Both the position numbers and the translations under genes were made by a program. A DNA stretch of 64,000 nucleotides from positions 1,426,001 to 1,490,000 of the forward strand of contig NZ_CP058552.1 of assembly GCF_013401555.1 (NCBI RefSeq), read 5' to 3'. The stretch's first letter is position 1. Each line of letters opens with the position of its first letter. This document shows positions 53,569 through 61,946 of this stretch, one piece after another. Below the pieces are notes generated by a model that saw nothing but the letters and a program-made list of their open reading frames with translations, ran no database searches and was not told the DNA's origin. The DNA is from Paenibacillus sp. E222 (GTDB taxonomy: Bacteria; Bacillota; Bacilli; Paenibacillales; Paenibacillaceae).

Positions 53569-54305
53569 TATGGAATGAATGTTTGAAGATAGTGAATAAA
53601 AAAGTCTTTATTTTTTCACACCTTGGTTTTATTGTGATGACGTTACTGTTGTCTTCGTCGTACATCAGTGGTCTTGAGGCTGATGTTACAGTGGCTCAAA
53701 TGGTAGGTTCTTTGCTTAGTTTATCGGGAATGCTTGTTATTTTACCTTGGGCGATAGTTATGTCCCCTCTTATTTGGACGGATGAGTATCTTTATGGTAC
53801 TCTGAAACAGCTATTTCTGCATACTTCTTCGCGCATACGGTTGTATTTTGCCAAAATTGTTGCGATGATCTTGCTCATCAGTTCGGGTGTTTTTAGTATA
53901 TTCTTGATTTCTTTGGTATTGAATCTCTTGGCAGTTCCACAGAACATTCAATGGGGGGACATGACAGTTGTTATATACACTATCGGAGCTCTCGTATTGC
54001 AATGCTGCCTATATGCAAGCTTAGCATCTTTTATAGGCGTATGGACGAGATCAGCTGCTTTCGGGGTAGGCGGAAGCTTAGTGTTATACTTTTTTCAGTT
54101 AATATTTGGAAATAGCCTCTTATCCATATCATGGACGCACATTCTATTCATTCATCACGATGATTTAAGTGTCTACTGGAGCACATCACAACATAGATCA
54201 GAATTAGTTGGCTTACCTATATCGTTAATGATAGACATCATCTATATTATATTTTTCTTTGCAATTGGATTATGGTTCTTCGTTAAGGAGAGAGGGGCAG
54301 AATAA
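53565..54305 (+). CDS. Lantibiotic self-protection ABC permease, LanE/LanG-type
   Basis: A 246-residue ABC-2 type permease with six helices (for example FSHLGFIVMTLLLSSSYI, MLVILPWAIVMSPLIW, LWFFVKERGAE at the end). The DEYLYGTLKQLFLHTSSRI loop (about residues 73-91) is the usual cytoplasmic contact after TM2. Only one permease gene is present where many clusters have two (LanE and LanG), so it would work as a homodimer with LanF. Start TTG 53565 overlaps lanF. It is the last gene, followed by a terminator. Confidence 0.88.
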   Translation: MIWNECLKIVNKKVFIFSHLGFIVMTLLLSSSYISGLEADVTVAQMVGSLLSLSGMLVILPWAIVMSPLIWTDEYLYGTLKQLFLHTSSRIRLYFAKIVAMILLISSGVFSIFLISLVLNLLAVPQNIQWGDMTVVIYTIGALVLQCCLYASLASFIGVWTRSAAFGVGGSLVLYFFQLIFGNSLLSISWTHILFIHHDDLSVYWSTSQHRSELVGLPISLMIDIIYIIFFFAIGLWFFVKERGAE

Positions 54306-54341
54306 ATATCATTCGGAGCTTAAGGGCTGTAGGATGACTTG

Positions 54342-54385
54342 AAGCCTTGTGGCTATGATAGCCAACATGACTAGGCTTTTTTTTG
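54342..54385 (+). terminator. Terminator of the lanthipeptide operon
   Basis: AAGCCT (54342-54347) pairs with AGGCTT (54373-54378), with an inner GGCTA/TAGCC stem, followed by eight T. Confidence 0.85.
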
Positions 54386-54462
54386 TACTCTACGCTGAAA
54401 GGAACAATCATTCGGCAAAATATAGGGATCAAAATCATAAATCCACTTATTACAGACTCGTT

Positions 54463-54520
54463 AAAAAAGCAGTAGCCGTTCTAGGAACCAAGAAGTTCTA
54501 GACCTGCTACTGCTTTTTAT
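54463..54520. terminator. Second terminator, bidirectional
   Basis: AAAAAGCAGTAGC pairs with GCTACTGCTTTTT (about 54464-54476 with 54506-54518), with TTCTAG-type pairing in the loop. It may stop the bcrC-like transcript from the other side. The stretch 54520-54763 holds nothing else I can support. Confidence 0.8.
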
Positions 54521-54763
54521 TGTGCTCTCGTACCCGTCCCAGACCACTAAAGATAATATCTGCTTATTTCTCCTTAGTTGGTTCGGCCTGAATAACAAGA
54601 AGAAATACAACATAATTGACTTTGTGCTGCGCTCCTTAGTGTACGGAAATCGGTGAGTTTACTGGATTTAATTACACAGTGTACATTTTGCGCATTTTTG
54701 TTTAAGACCAGATACATAGCAATTGTTTCGACATATCGTAACAAACCTGGTACTGGCGGGAAT

Positions 54764-55357
54764 TTACATACTACCAGACTTACGTTGGACAGGTAATACG
54801 CGCTGTTCCACTTTTTCATATAAAGCCAGAAACCGCCTGATAATCCCGAGCTTTGGTGCCAACCAATAGATGAATAAAGCTGAAATGATGCCAATCAACG
54901 CTCCCACTGCGATATCTATTGGATAATGAACTCCAACCCAAACGCGGGAGACAGCACCACAGCAAGCAAGCGCCAGCCAGAGCCACCCACCCTTTCTCCG
55001 GACAAGCCAGAAGGAGACAGAGATGGAAAAAAACAAAATCGTATGATCGCTTGGAAAAGAATTATCTATATCATGGTTTAGGAGTTTGTTGACATGTGGC
55101 AATACCGCGAACGGCTGATAATGTTCATAAAACTTGCCTGCCAATTTACCGATGATCTCTGCCAGAACAAAAGCAAGCCCTGCCTGGATAACCATCATCC
55201 GATTCCGGCTGCTGCGGGTGAACCAATAAACAAGCATTGCTAACGCTAGTACATACAGCATATATTCCGCCACAAAGACAGCAGCGGGATTCAGAAAAGT
55301 AAACTGTTTGCCCAGATCGTTAATCGTCCGAAACATATCAATATCCCATTGAAACAA
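54764..55357 (-). CDS. bcrC: PAP2-family undecaprenyl-diphosphatase, BcrC-like
   Basis: A 197-residue membrane phosphatase. PAP2 motifs: KFYEHYQPFAVLP (KxxxxxxRP-like, with Gln-Pro), NSFPSDHTILFFS (PSxH, about residue 96) and SRVWVGVHYPIDIAVGALIG (SRxxxxxHxxxD, about 136). Five or six helices. It recycles undecaprenyl pyrophosphate, and in Bacillus BcrC gives bacitracin resistance. It lies between the lantibiotic operon and BceRSAB-type genes, all acting around the lipid II cycle. GGAGGTGGG lies about 11 nt before the ATG. Confidence 0.9.
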   Translation of the reverse strand: MFQWDIDMFRTINDLGKQFTFLNPAAVFVAEYMLYVLALAMLVYWFTRSSRNRMMVIQAGLAFVLAEIIGKLAGKFYEHYQPFAVLPHVNKLLNHDIDNSFPSDHTILFFSISVSFWLVRRKGGWLWLALACCGAVSRVWVGVHYPIDIAVGALIGIISALFIYWLAPKLGIIRRFLALYEKVEQRVLPVQRKSGSM

Positions 55358-55778
55358 AATCCCACCTCCACCTGAATTTCCAACTTACAATGGAGAACTC
55401 CAACCAGCCTACCTCAGTGATTATCCATTTTTTTCGAAGTAGGCTATTGTTGCCACTAGTCCTAACGGCAGCAGCATAAAGCGACACATAGGAATAGAAC
55501 GAAGGGATTGCAGGAACTCCGCAATCAAATGCACGACTGACCATGGAAAAATCGCTTTATAGTCATAGTTTGCCAATGCTATATTCCCATCTTGATCACA
55601 ACTGTAAAAATAATGGTTTGCACGCAGTTAGTTTTTTGCACATGTTTGTAATAAACATCGTCGGGGCCGACAATAGAAGCAGCTAACTTCACCCAACGTA
55701 ATGCTGATTCATGGCTGTTAGATGACGCCTCATGACGCAATCCCGAAAAACAGAAACATTAGCATTACGATAATACGT
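55358..55778. other. Intergenic region between bcrC-like and bceB-like genes
   Basis: About 420 bp with no supportable gene. It should hold the bcrC promoter. Short minus-strand frames here lack ribosome sites. Confidence 0.5.
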
Positions 55779-55878
55779 TTACAGGACGTCCTCTATCAGC
55801 AGTTTGCTATACTCTTCTGTCTCTTTGCACGAACAGGTCGTACAAATCGTCCACTTGTAACCGTTCTTTAATACGAGA

Positions 55879-57774
55879 TTATCCGGTTCCACCGGACCGA
55901 AGTTGCCGCAAATAGCCGCTGCGGATAACCAGGAAGTACACGATTTGAATGATCGCGAATGCACTCAACACGATTATCGACTCTTTGATGAGCGAAAAAT
56001 TGAACATGCCCTGCAGTGCCGTCAGTGCCACTGCACCGTGAATGAGCGCGATGGCAATCGGCAGGAAGAACAGAATAGCCATCTGGCGAGTGACGATCTT
56101 CGACAGCTCACGGCTGGTCAGCCCGAGCTTCATGATTGAAGCGTACTTCGCCTTGTCATCATCCAGATCCGTGTACAGTCGGAAATAGAGGAAGCTGCCG
56201 GACGCCACAAAGAACACCACGCCAATGAAAAACCCAACGAACATCACTGCGCTATAGCTCTGAAGCAACTGCTTGATGTGGAACGCCAGTGAGAAGAAGC
56301 TACCATTCTTGGAATGGCCAATCTCACCGTCCAGCTGCTGGCCGACTGCTTCTGTCGCCTCCCAGTCACTGACCGCGAACACATAGTAGCCCTCGGACGA
56401 TTGCGGCTCCGGCAGCTGCTCGTAGCGGTCATCATTCAAGACATAGTACTTGTTGTACTTCGACATGTACTCCGACATTAAGAAGGAGGCGCTCTGTGTG
56501 ATCAACAGTGGTTTCCCGCCGCCTTCCACTGCCAGCTCCTGCTCGTCGAAGGATTCGCCTCTTCCGTCTATTGAGTTGTACTGGACGATAGCCGCTTCGT
56601 TCGCCCCTAGTTTCAACTTCTGATCCCCGGCGACAACGGCAAATGTGTTGTACATTGTCTCGCTGACGATCATTACCGTTTCGTTGCTCTCGGCTCGTTT
56701 GTAAGAGCGCAGCTCGGCCTGCAGCTTCTTGAAGGGAATTCCCTCCTCGAAAAGTTTATGTTCGATCACATCCACCGCCGAGGCGGCCTGTTCCGGAGAG
56801 TTCCCCGCATACGAGATATATTCAAAGGCGAACGGTTTTTCAATCGACTCAGTAAGGATCGTTTTGAACCCGACTAGGGCACCGATTGCTGAGAAAGCGA
56901 CAGTCGACAGGATCGTCACAAGGAAAAAAGTGCGAGCATTGTCCTTCATCCGATAAGCAAGATCGTTGAAAAACAACAAGTTCGTTCTTCGCCAGAATAG
57001 CCTCCGGTTGTGCTTCAAGCCGCGGATCGTATATACGCTTAATTGAGTGAACAAAAAGTACGTCCCGACGACGACCGCCGCTGTCACTGGCAGCAATGCA
57101 TACACGACCATCAAGCCTTCGACGACCAGTGACACACCATATCCACAACCGATCAGTGCGAGCGACGCGAGTGACAGCCAGATCGAAGCGCGGGGCTCAG
57201 GCCGGGGCTTGGTGGATCCTTTGAGCAGGTCGATCAGCTTGTTGCCGCGAAAGAACAGCACCGTGAACAGCGAGATGCCTAGAAAAAGCAGCATGAACGC
57301 GGCAAAGGTCAGACCAAGCGCTCGGTACGGCATGTAGAAGGGGAGTTCTTCCTCCATCCCAATCAGCGACTCCGCCGCAAGCAACAATATCTTGGATAGC
57401 ACCAGCCCGGACGCGACGCCAGTCAGCGTGGCGCCGAAGCCAATCACAATATTTTCGATAAATACGAGCCGCCGGAGCTGCATATTGGTGATGCCGAACA
57501 TGACCAGCAATCCGAACTCCCGGCTGCGCGACTTGATAAAAGCGCTCATCGAATAAAGGACAAAGAAGAATGAGAATAGGTAGATGAGCATCTGCGCCAC
57601 AAGTAATCCGATCGTTACCGGACTGCCGATTTCTCTCGTTGCCAGCCCCGGATGAAAGGCGAAAACGCCAAAGACGAAAAATACCATCACCGCAAATGCG
57701 CTGCTGAGAAAATACGCTATGTAAAGGCGTTTGTTGCGCATGACGTTATTAAACGCGAATTGTTGAAAGGTCAT
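55879..57774 (-). CDS. bceB: BceB-type ABC transporter permease (peptide antibiotic resistance)
   Basis: A 631-residue permease of the ten-helix BceB type. TM1 is LYIAYFLSSAFAVMVFFVFG; two FtsX domains are separated by a large extracellular domain of about 200 residues between TM7 and TM8 (EYISYAGNSPEQAASAVDVI to NGSFFSLAFHIKQLL). This domain senses the antibiotic-lipid complex in BceAB systems. Start ATG 57774 is chosen from GGAGGG 7 nt upstream; it overlaps bceA by 26 bp. GC content is clearly higher than in the lanthipeptide cluster. It frees lipid II-cycle targets from bacitracin- or lantibiotic-type peptides. Confidence 0.9.
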   Translation of the reverse strand: MTFQQFAFNNVMRNKRLYIAYFLSSAFAVMVFFVFGVFAFHPGLATREIGSPVTIGLLVAQMLIYLFSFFFVLYSMSAFIKSRSREFGLLVMFGITNMQLRRLVFIENIVIGFGATLTGVASGLVLSKILLLAAESLIGMEEELPFYMPYRALGLTFAAFMLLFLGISLFTVLFFRGNKLIDLLKGSTKPRPEPRASIWLSLASLALIGCGYGVSLVVEGLMVVYALLPVTAAVVVGTYFLFTQLSVYTIRGLKHNRRLFWRRTNLLFFNDLAYRMKDNARTFFLVTILSTVAFSAIGALVGFKTILTESIEKPFAFEYISYAGNSPEQAASAVDVIEHKLFEEGIPFKKLQAELRSYKRAESNETVMIVSETMYNTFAVVAGDQKLKLGANEAAIVQYNSIDGRGESFDEQELAVEGGGKPLLITQSASFLMSEYMSKYNKYYVLNDDRYEQLPEPQSSEGYYVFAVSDWEATEAVGQQLDGEIGHSKNGSFFSLAFHIKQLLQSYSAVMFVGFFIGVVFFVASGSFLYFRLYTDLDDDKAKYASIMKLGLTSRELSKIVTRQMAILFFLPIAIALIHGAVALTALQGMFNFSLIKESIIVLSAFAIIQIVYFLVIRSGYLRQLRSGGTG

Positions 57775-58519
57775 GCGCATTCCCTCCAAGCAGTGACAGC
57801 ACATCGATGATTTTTTGGAAGAACGCCTGCTGGCTGTCCCCGCGGTGAATCTCGTTGTACAGTTCACCGTCCTTGATGAACAGCACACGGTGACAGTAGC
57901 TGGCTGCCAGCGCGTCATGCGTGACAAGCAGCATCGTCGCCCCGTCCGCCCGGTTGATCGCCGTCAGCGTCTCCATAACGTCCCGAGATGATTTGGAGTC
58001 GAGGTTACCTGTCGGTTCATCAGCCAGCAGCAGCTTCGGCTCGTGAATGATCGCCCGGGCGATGGCCGTCCTCTGCGCCTGTCCACCGGATACTTCATAG
58101 GGCCACTTGTCCAGAATGGAGGCGATCCCAAGCCTGTCAGCTATTCTATGAGCCTTCTCTTCCATCGTGCGCACCTTCTCACCTTCCAGCGTCAGCGGCA
58201 GCACGATATTTTCTAAAATTGTCAGAGTGTTAAGCAGATTGTAGTCTTGAAAAATAAATCCAAGCTGTTGTCGGCGGAACCGGGCGAGCGCGTTGTGGCC
58301 CAATTGGTGTGGGTCCTGGCCGTCGATGAGCACTTCACCGGAAGTCGGATTGTCGATCGTCGCGATCAACTGTAGTAGCGTCGTCTTGCCGCTGCCCGAT
58401 GGCCCCATAATGCCGACAAACTCGCCCTTCTCGACGCTGAACGATATATCGTCGAGTGCCCGGTGCACAACCTGGCCGCTGTAAATCTTGCCCAGATGAG
58501 TTGTTCGCAGAAGTTCCAT
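57749..58519 (-). CDS. bceA: BceA-type ABC transporter ATPase
   Basis: A 256-residue ATPase of the MacB/BceA group. Walker A GIMGPSGSGKTTLLQLIATI (about 36-55), Q-loop FIFQDYNLLNTLT, signature VSGGQAQRTAIARA (about 143), Walker B LLLADEPTGNLDS (about 163), H-loop LVTHDALAASYC. It partners the overlapping bceB gene. A BceR box and promoter lie directly upstream (58566-58632). It is transcribed after bceRS on the same strand but from its own promoter, as in Bacillus. Confidence 0.93.
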   Translation of the reverse strand: MELLRTTHLGKIYSGQVVHRALDDISFSVEKGEFVGIMGPSGSGKTTLLQLIATIDNPTSGEVLIDGQDPHQLGHNALARFRRQQLGFIFQDYNLLNTLTILENIVLPLTLEGEKVRTMEEKAHRIADRLGIASILDKWPYEVSGGQAQRTAIARAIIHEPKLLLADEPTGNLDSKSSRDVMETLTAINRADGATMLLVTHDALAASYCHRVLFIKDGELYNEIHRGDSQQAFFQKIIDVLSLLGGNAHDLSTIRV

Positions 58520-58565
58520 ATCCTCGCTCCTTCATGTAGCTGTTGATTTCTTGTTCTCCACCTCA

Positions 58566-58594
58566 AGTATATGGCGGGCTCGCCGAGCAACCAA
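58566..58594 (-). promoter_or_regulatory. Promoter of bceAB
   Basis: On the minus strand TTGGTT (58589-58594), 17 bp, TATACT (58566-58571), downstream of the BceR box. Confidence 0.6.
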
Positions 58595-58612
58595 TCGACG
58601 AAGATTACATTT

Positions 58613-58632
58613 AGCTTACATCGATGTAAGCT
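58613..58632. promoter_or_regulatory. BceR-type operator upstream of bceAB
   Basis: A perfect 20-bp palindrome whose core TTACA-TCGA-TGTAA matches the known BceR-family pattern TnACA-N4-TGTAA. It overlaps the 3' end of bceS and lies about 20 bp upstream of the bceAB -35 box. Confidence 0.75.
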
Positions 58633-59617
58633 TGACCGCAGTCAGGAAATAAACCCGCACCCGGGTGCCAACGTCAACGGTAGAATCGATCTCCAGCTCG
58701 TGGCCCAGCCGGTTGCAAACTTCTTGCGCCAGATGCAGCCCCATTCCCGTCGACTCCCTGAACTTGCGACCGCTCTCACCAGTGTAGAACGGCCGAGTCA
58801 CCCGCTTTAAGTCGGCTAGAGGAATTCCGATGCCTTCGTCTGCCACCTCCAGCACTGTCTTCGCGCCTTGCCGCCAGGCGCGAATGGCGACGGTCCGGCC
58901 GCAGCCAGCAGAGTATTTGATCGCGTTCGACAGCAATTGGGTCAACACGAACCCGATCCACTTCTCGTCGGTCGGCACCGTCAGTTCGTCGTCCATTTGA
59001 ACTTGAGGGTATAGATTATTGACAATGAACAGCCGCTTGTGTTCATTCACCGTTTTTCGCACAACACGCTTAAGTGGCACATGCGCCGCTTGGAAATCCT
59101 CCTCAAACGTCTCCAGCCGGGTCGCGTGCAGCACTGTCTCTAGCCCCCACTGGATTCGGTCTGCTTCGTCGCGGATGTCGACCTGCCGCCGGTCGCTCTC
59201 GTTTTCGGTTAGCAGGTGGATAACCGAAAGCGGCGTTTTCATCTGGTGGACCCATTGGGTAATGAATGTCGAATGCTCACGGCGTCGCCGCTCCATCTCT
59301 GTGATACGAGTCATGTACAGTGCATACTGCGCCTGCAGCAGTTGGTCGACTGCCTGTGCGAAGGGGGCACTGCTGCCGGAACCAGCCGCCGACTTATCCA
59401 GCTCGTTTAGCGGCTCCGCAAGACGAACGTACATCTTGCGATGGCTGATATAGCGCCACCCGGTATAAGCTAGCAAGGTAACCATGCCAAGAAATATCGA
59501 ATAGAGGGCGGTGTACACGTTGCGATAACCGTCAAGCCAGTAGACCGCCACAACCAGCGTCAGCTGAACAAGATGCATGACAAACAGGGGCCAATGCTCG
59601 CGAATCAGCAGCTTCAT
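58616..59617 (-). CDS. bceS: BceS-type intramembrane-sensing histidine kinase
   Basis: A 333-residue kinase with two closely spaced N-terminal helices (FVMHLVQLTLVVAVYWL; ALYSIFLGMVTLLAYTGW) and almost no extracellular loop, typical of BceS. The phospho-acceptor His is in THQ-like ITQWVHQMKTPLSVIHLL (about residue 123). ATP-binding motifs: QLLSNAIKYSAG (N-box), VADEGIGIPLADL (G1), STGMGLHLAQEV (G2). It is thought to be activated by BceAB flux rather than by direct ligand binding. Its start overlaps bceR by 4 bp. Confidence 0.92.
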   Translation of the reverse strand: MKLLIREHWPLFVMHLVQLTLVVAVYWLDGYRNVYTALYSIFLGMVTLLAYTGWRYISHRKMYVRLAEPLNELDKSAAGSGSSAPFAQAVDQLLQAQYALYMTRITEMERRRREHSTFITQWVHQMKTPLSVIHLLTENESDRRQVDIRDEADRIQWGLETVLHATRLETFEEDFQAAHVPLKRVVRKTVNEHKRLFIVNNLYPQVQMDDELTVPTDEKWIGFVLTQLLSNAIKYSAGCGRTVAIRAWRQGAKTVLEVADEGIGIPLADLKRVTRPFYTGESGRKFRESTGMGLHLAQEVCNRLGHELEIDSTVDVGTRVRVYFLTAVKLTSM

Positions 59618-60327
59618 TTGGGTTCACCCAATTCTTCGTCCGTTTCCAGCACTAGCTTGTATCCGGACCCGCGCACCGTCTCGATGCTGCCCGCAACCGC
59701 GATCTCCTGAAGTTTCTTGCGGACACGCGCGATATTCACGTTCAGTGTGTTCTCGTCCACGAACTGCTGGTCGTCCCACAGCCTATCCAGCAGCGCTTCG
59801 CGGGTAACGACCAGCGGGTAGCGCAGAAGCAGCAGGTCCAGCAGATCCGCCTCCTTGCGCGCTAATGCGACACTCGCGCCCCGCCACTTCAGCTCCAACC
59901 GCTCCGGATAGAGGGCGAGCCCGCCTCGCTCGACCATTTTTTCCCGCGCATCCCCTGCATATTCGCCGTACACCCGCCGCAACTGGCTGCGTACCTTGGC
60001 AATGACCAACTCATGGTGAAACGGCTTGGTCATATAGTCATCGGCTCCGTACTCCAGCGCCATTACCTGATCCATATCGCCTGAGCGGGCGCTGATGAAG
60101 ATGATCGGACAGGTGGACACTTTGCGGATCTGCCGGCACCAGTAATACCCGTCGTAACTCGGCAGATTGACATCCAGCAGTACAAGATGGGGCTCATAAT
60201 GTTGGAACTGCGCCATTATATCTTCAAAATCGTGCGCGTACTGCGCTGTTAAGTTGTACTTTTCCAGACAAGCCTGTAAAAGCGAAGCCAAATTCGGATC
60301 GTCCTCCACAATCCATATGCGATACAT
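59614..60327 (-). CDS. bceR: BceR-type OmpR-family response regulator
   Basis: A 237-residue regulator: receiver domain MYRIWIVEDDPNLASLLQ with the phospho-Asp in PHLVLLDVNLPSYDGYYW (about 52) and Lys in YMTKPFHHELV (about 101), then an OmpR winged helix (LALYPERLELKWRG; VNIARVRKKLQEIA; IETVRGSGYKL). ATG 60327 is chosen from AGAGGAGGAG upstream. It heads the bceRS pair and should bind the box at 58613 to induce bceAB. Confidence 0.93.
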   Translation of the reverse strand: MYRIWIVEDDPNLASLLQACLEKYNLTAQYAHDFEDIMAQFQHYEPHLVLLDVNLPSYDGYYWCRQIRKVSTCPIIFISARSGDMDQVMALEYGADDYMTKPFHHELVIAKVRSQLRRVYGEYAGDAREKMVERGGLALYPERLELKWRGASVALARKEADLLDLLLLRYPLVVTREALLDRLWDDQQFVDENTLNVNIARVRKKLQEIAVAGSIETVRGSGYKLVLETDEELGEPK

Positions 60328-60545
60328 TGCAACTCTCCTCCTCTGCGTCATCGTGTTCATAAGAAGCGCAGCCTGTTTGCTCCACTTGCCCCTGGCGCGG
60401 CATACCCGCTCGCAGCCGAGGTAGTGAATGAGGCGACTGTCTCTATATTAACATAAACATAATTGTTGATAATCGTTACAAGCCCATCGAACGTAAGGGA
60501 TACGAGAACTAACATCATTCGCTATAATGGATATAATCTACAGAC

Positions 60546-60796
60546 GTTAACCTTAAGAATTTGGAAGGCGAGGCAGCTAAGATTCAGCAGATCGTAATAA
60601 ATGGTGAAACGAGACCTTCAAATGGGGCAATGTAATAATTCCTTCCTTTTATCCTCAATTATCGGTCGTTGATTTGGATGCAGATGGGCAAGATGAAGCT
60701 GTCATTGTTCTGATCCAAGGCAAAGGGAGTGGAGTACATGATTCGAAAGTGCATGTGCTTAGAACAGACTTTATAGAAATATCGGCTTTGATGTGA
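60546..60796 (+). pseudogene. Truncated, frameshifted VCBS/FG-GAP-like protein remnant
   Basis: The first frame reads VNLKNLEGEAAKIQQIVING and stops; the second, after a shift near 60620, reads KWGNVIIPSFYPQLSVVDLD and then ADGQDEAVIVLIQGKGSG..., ending SALM at 60796. DLDADGQDE is a calcium-binding FG-GAP/VCBS-type loop. There is no start, no N-terminal domain and a frameshift, so it is a gene tail. The rest of 60361-60899 holds two TATAAT-like boxes (60523 and 60532) and the terminator below. Confidence 0.65.
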
Positions 60797-60806
60797 ATCC
60801 ACGTCA

Positions 60807-60849
60807 AAAAACCTCCAATTCTCATACGTAATGAGAGTTGGAGGTTTTA
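60807..60849. terminator. Bidirectional terminator
   Basis: AAAACCTCCAA with CTCAT pairs with ATGAG and TTGGAGGTTTT (about 60808-60825 with 60831-60848), with A and T tails on both sides. Confidence 0.85.
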
Positions 60850-60899
60850 CCTACTTATTTTTGCTGTAAATCAACCCTGAATCATGTGGAAAACTTCAA

Positions 60900-61745
60900 T
60901 TAGAAATCAAAGTTGTCCGGGTCAGGTCCTACGCGAACATCTTCGTTCAGGGCGCTAATACGCTCCATATCATCAGTGGACAATTCAAAGTCGAAGATGG
61001 AAGAGTTCTCAACGATACGTTTCTCCTTGGTAGACTTCGGAATCGTGATAACACCGTTCTGCAAGTCCCAGCGGAGGATGATTTGTGCTACCGATTTACC
61101 TTTCGCAGTGGCAATCTCGGTCAGGACTGGGTTGTCCAGAAGTTGACCCTGCATCAGCGGGGACCAAGCTTCCAATTGAATTCCGTTTTTCTCACAGAAT
61201 GCTTTAAGCGGGGCCTGAGTCAGACGAGGGTGGTACTCCACCTGATTGATCACTGGTTTCACTTCGGCATCCTCCATCAGATCTTCAAGGTGATGAATCT
61301 GGAAGTTACTTACGCCAATGGCTTTAATGCGGCCTGCTTTGTACAGCTCCTCCATCGCTTTCCATGCCCCTTTGTACTTGCCTGCTTTTGGCCAGTGAAT
61401 CAAATACAGGTCCAGGTATTCCAGTCCAAGTTTGTTCAGCGTTGTCTCATATGCCGCAAGCGTTTCTTCATATCCGAGATCTGCGTTCCACACTTTGGAT
61501 GTAATGAACAGATCTTCACGTTTCAGATTATTTTCCTTCAAAGCCTCTGCGATCGCTTGGCCTACTCCGGATTCGTTGCCATATATAGCGGCTGTATCAA
61601 TACTGCGGTACCCGTGAGCAATAGCCTGTTTAACGGCCTCAATTAATTCTGCTCCTTCTTCTACCTTAAATACGCCCAGTCCGAACCAAGGCATATGAAC
61701 GCCATTATTTAAAGCTACTGTAGATTGTAAATGTTTTGCTGTCAT
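60900..61745 (-). CDS. Aldo/keto reductase, YvgN/YtbE-like
   Basis: A 281-residue (alpha/beta)8 NADPH-dependent reductase. The catalytic tetrad is visible: Asp in SIDTAAIYGNE (about 50), Tyr in the same segment (about 55), Lys in FITSKVWNADLG (about 84) and His in YLIHWPKAGKYKG (about 117). The NADPH site is IPKSTKEKRIVEN (about 245). B. subtilis YvgN and YtbE reduce methylglyoxal and other aldehydes. GAGGAGG precedes the ATG. It is monocistronic. Confidence 0.93.
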   Translation of the reverse strand: MTAKHLQSTVALNNGVHMPWFGLGVFKVEEGAELIEAVKQAIAHGYRSIDTAAIYGNESGVGQAIAEALKENNLKREDLFITSKVWNADLGYEETLAAYETTLNKLGLEYLDLYLIHWPKAGKYKGAWKAMEELYKAGRIKAIGVSNFQIHHLEDLMEDAEVKPVINQVEYHPRLTQAPLKAFCEKNGIQLEAWSPLMQGQLLDNPVLTEIATAKGKSVAQIILRWDLQNGVITIPKSTKEKRIVENSSIFDFELSTDDMERISALNEDVRVGPDPDNFDF

Positions 61746-61946
61746 GTGAAGTCCTCCTCATATTATGAATCAAAATAATAGGTAGTTGTACAACGATAAA
61801 TCCTAGTATCCTTCATTAAGTCATAGTAGATTAAATTCGAATTAACGTATTATACTAGATTGAAATATTAGGCGAAACCGGTTCCGAGTTGTGGCTTCAA
61901 TGCTGGAAAGACCCATGTTTAGCCTGATGCTCTGACTGAACCTGTT

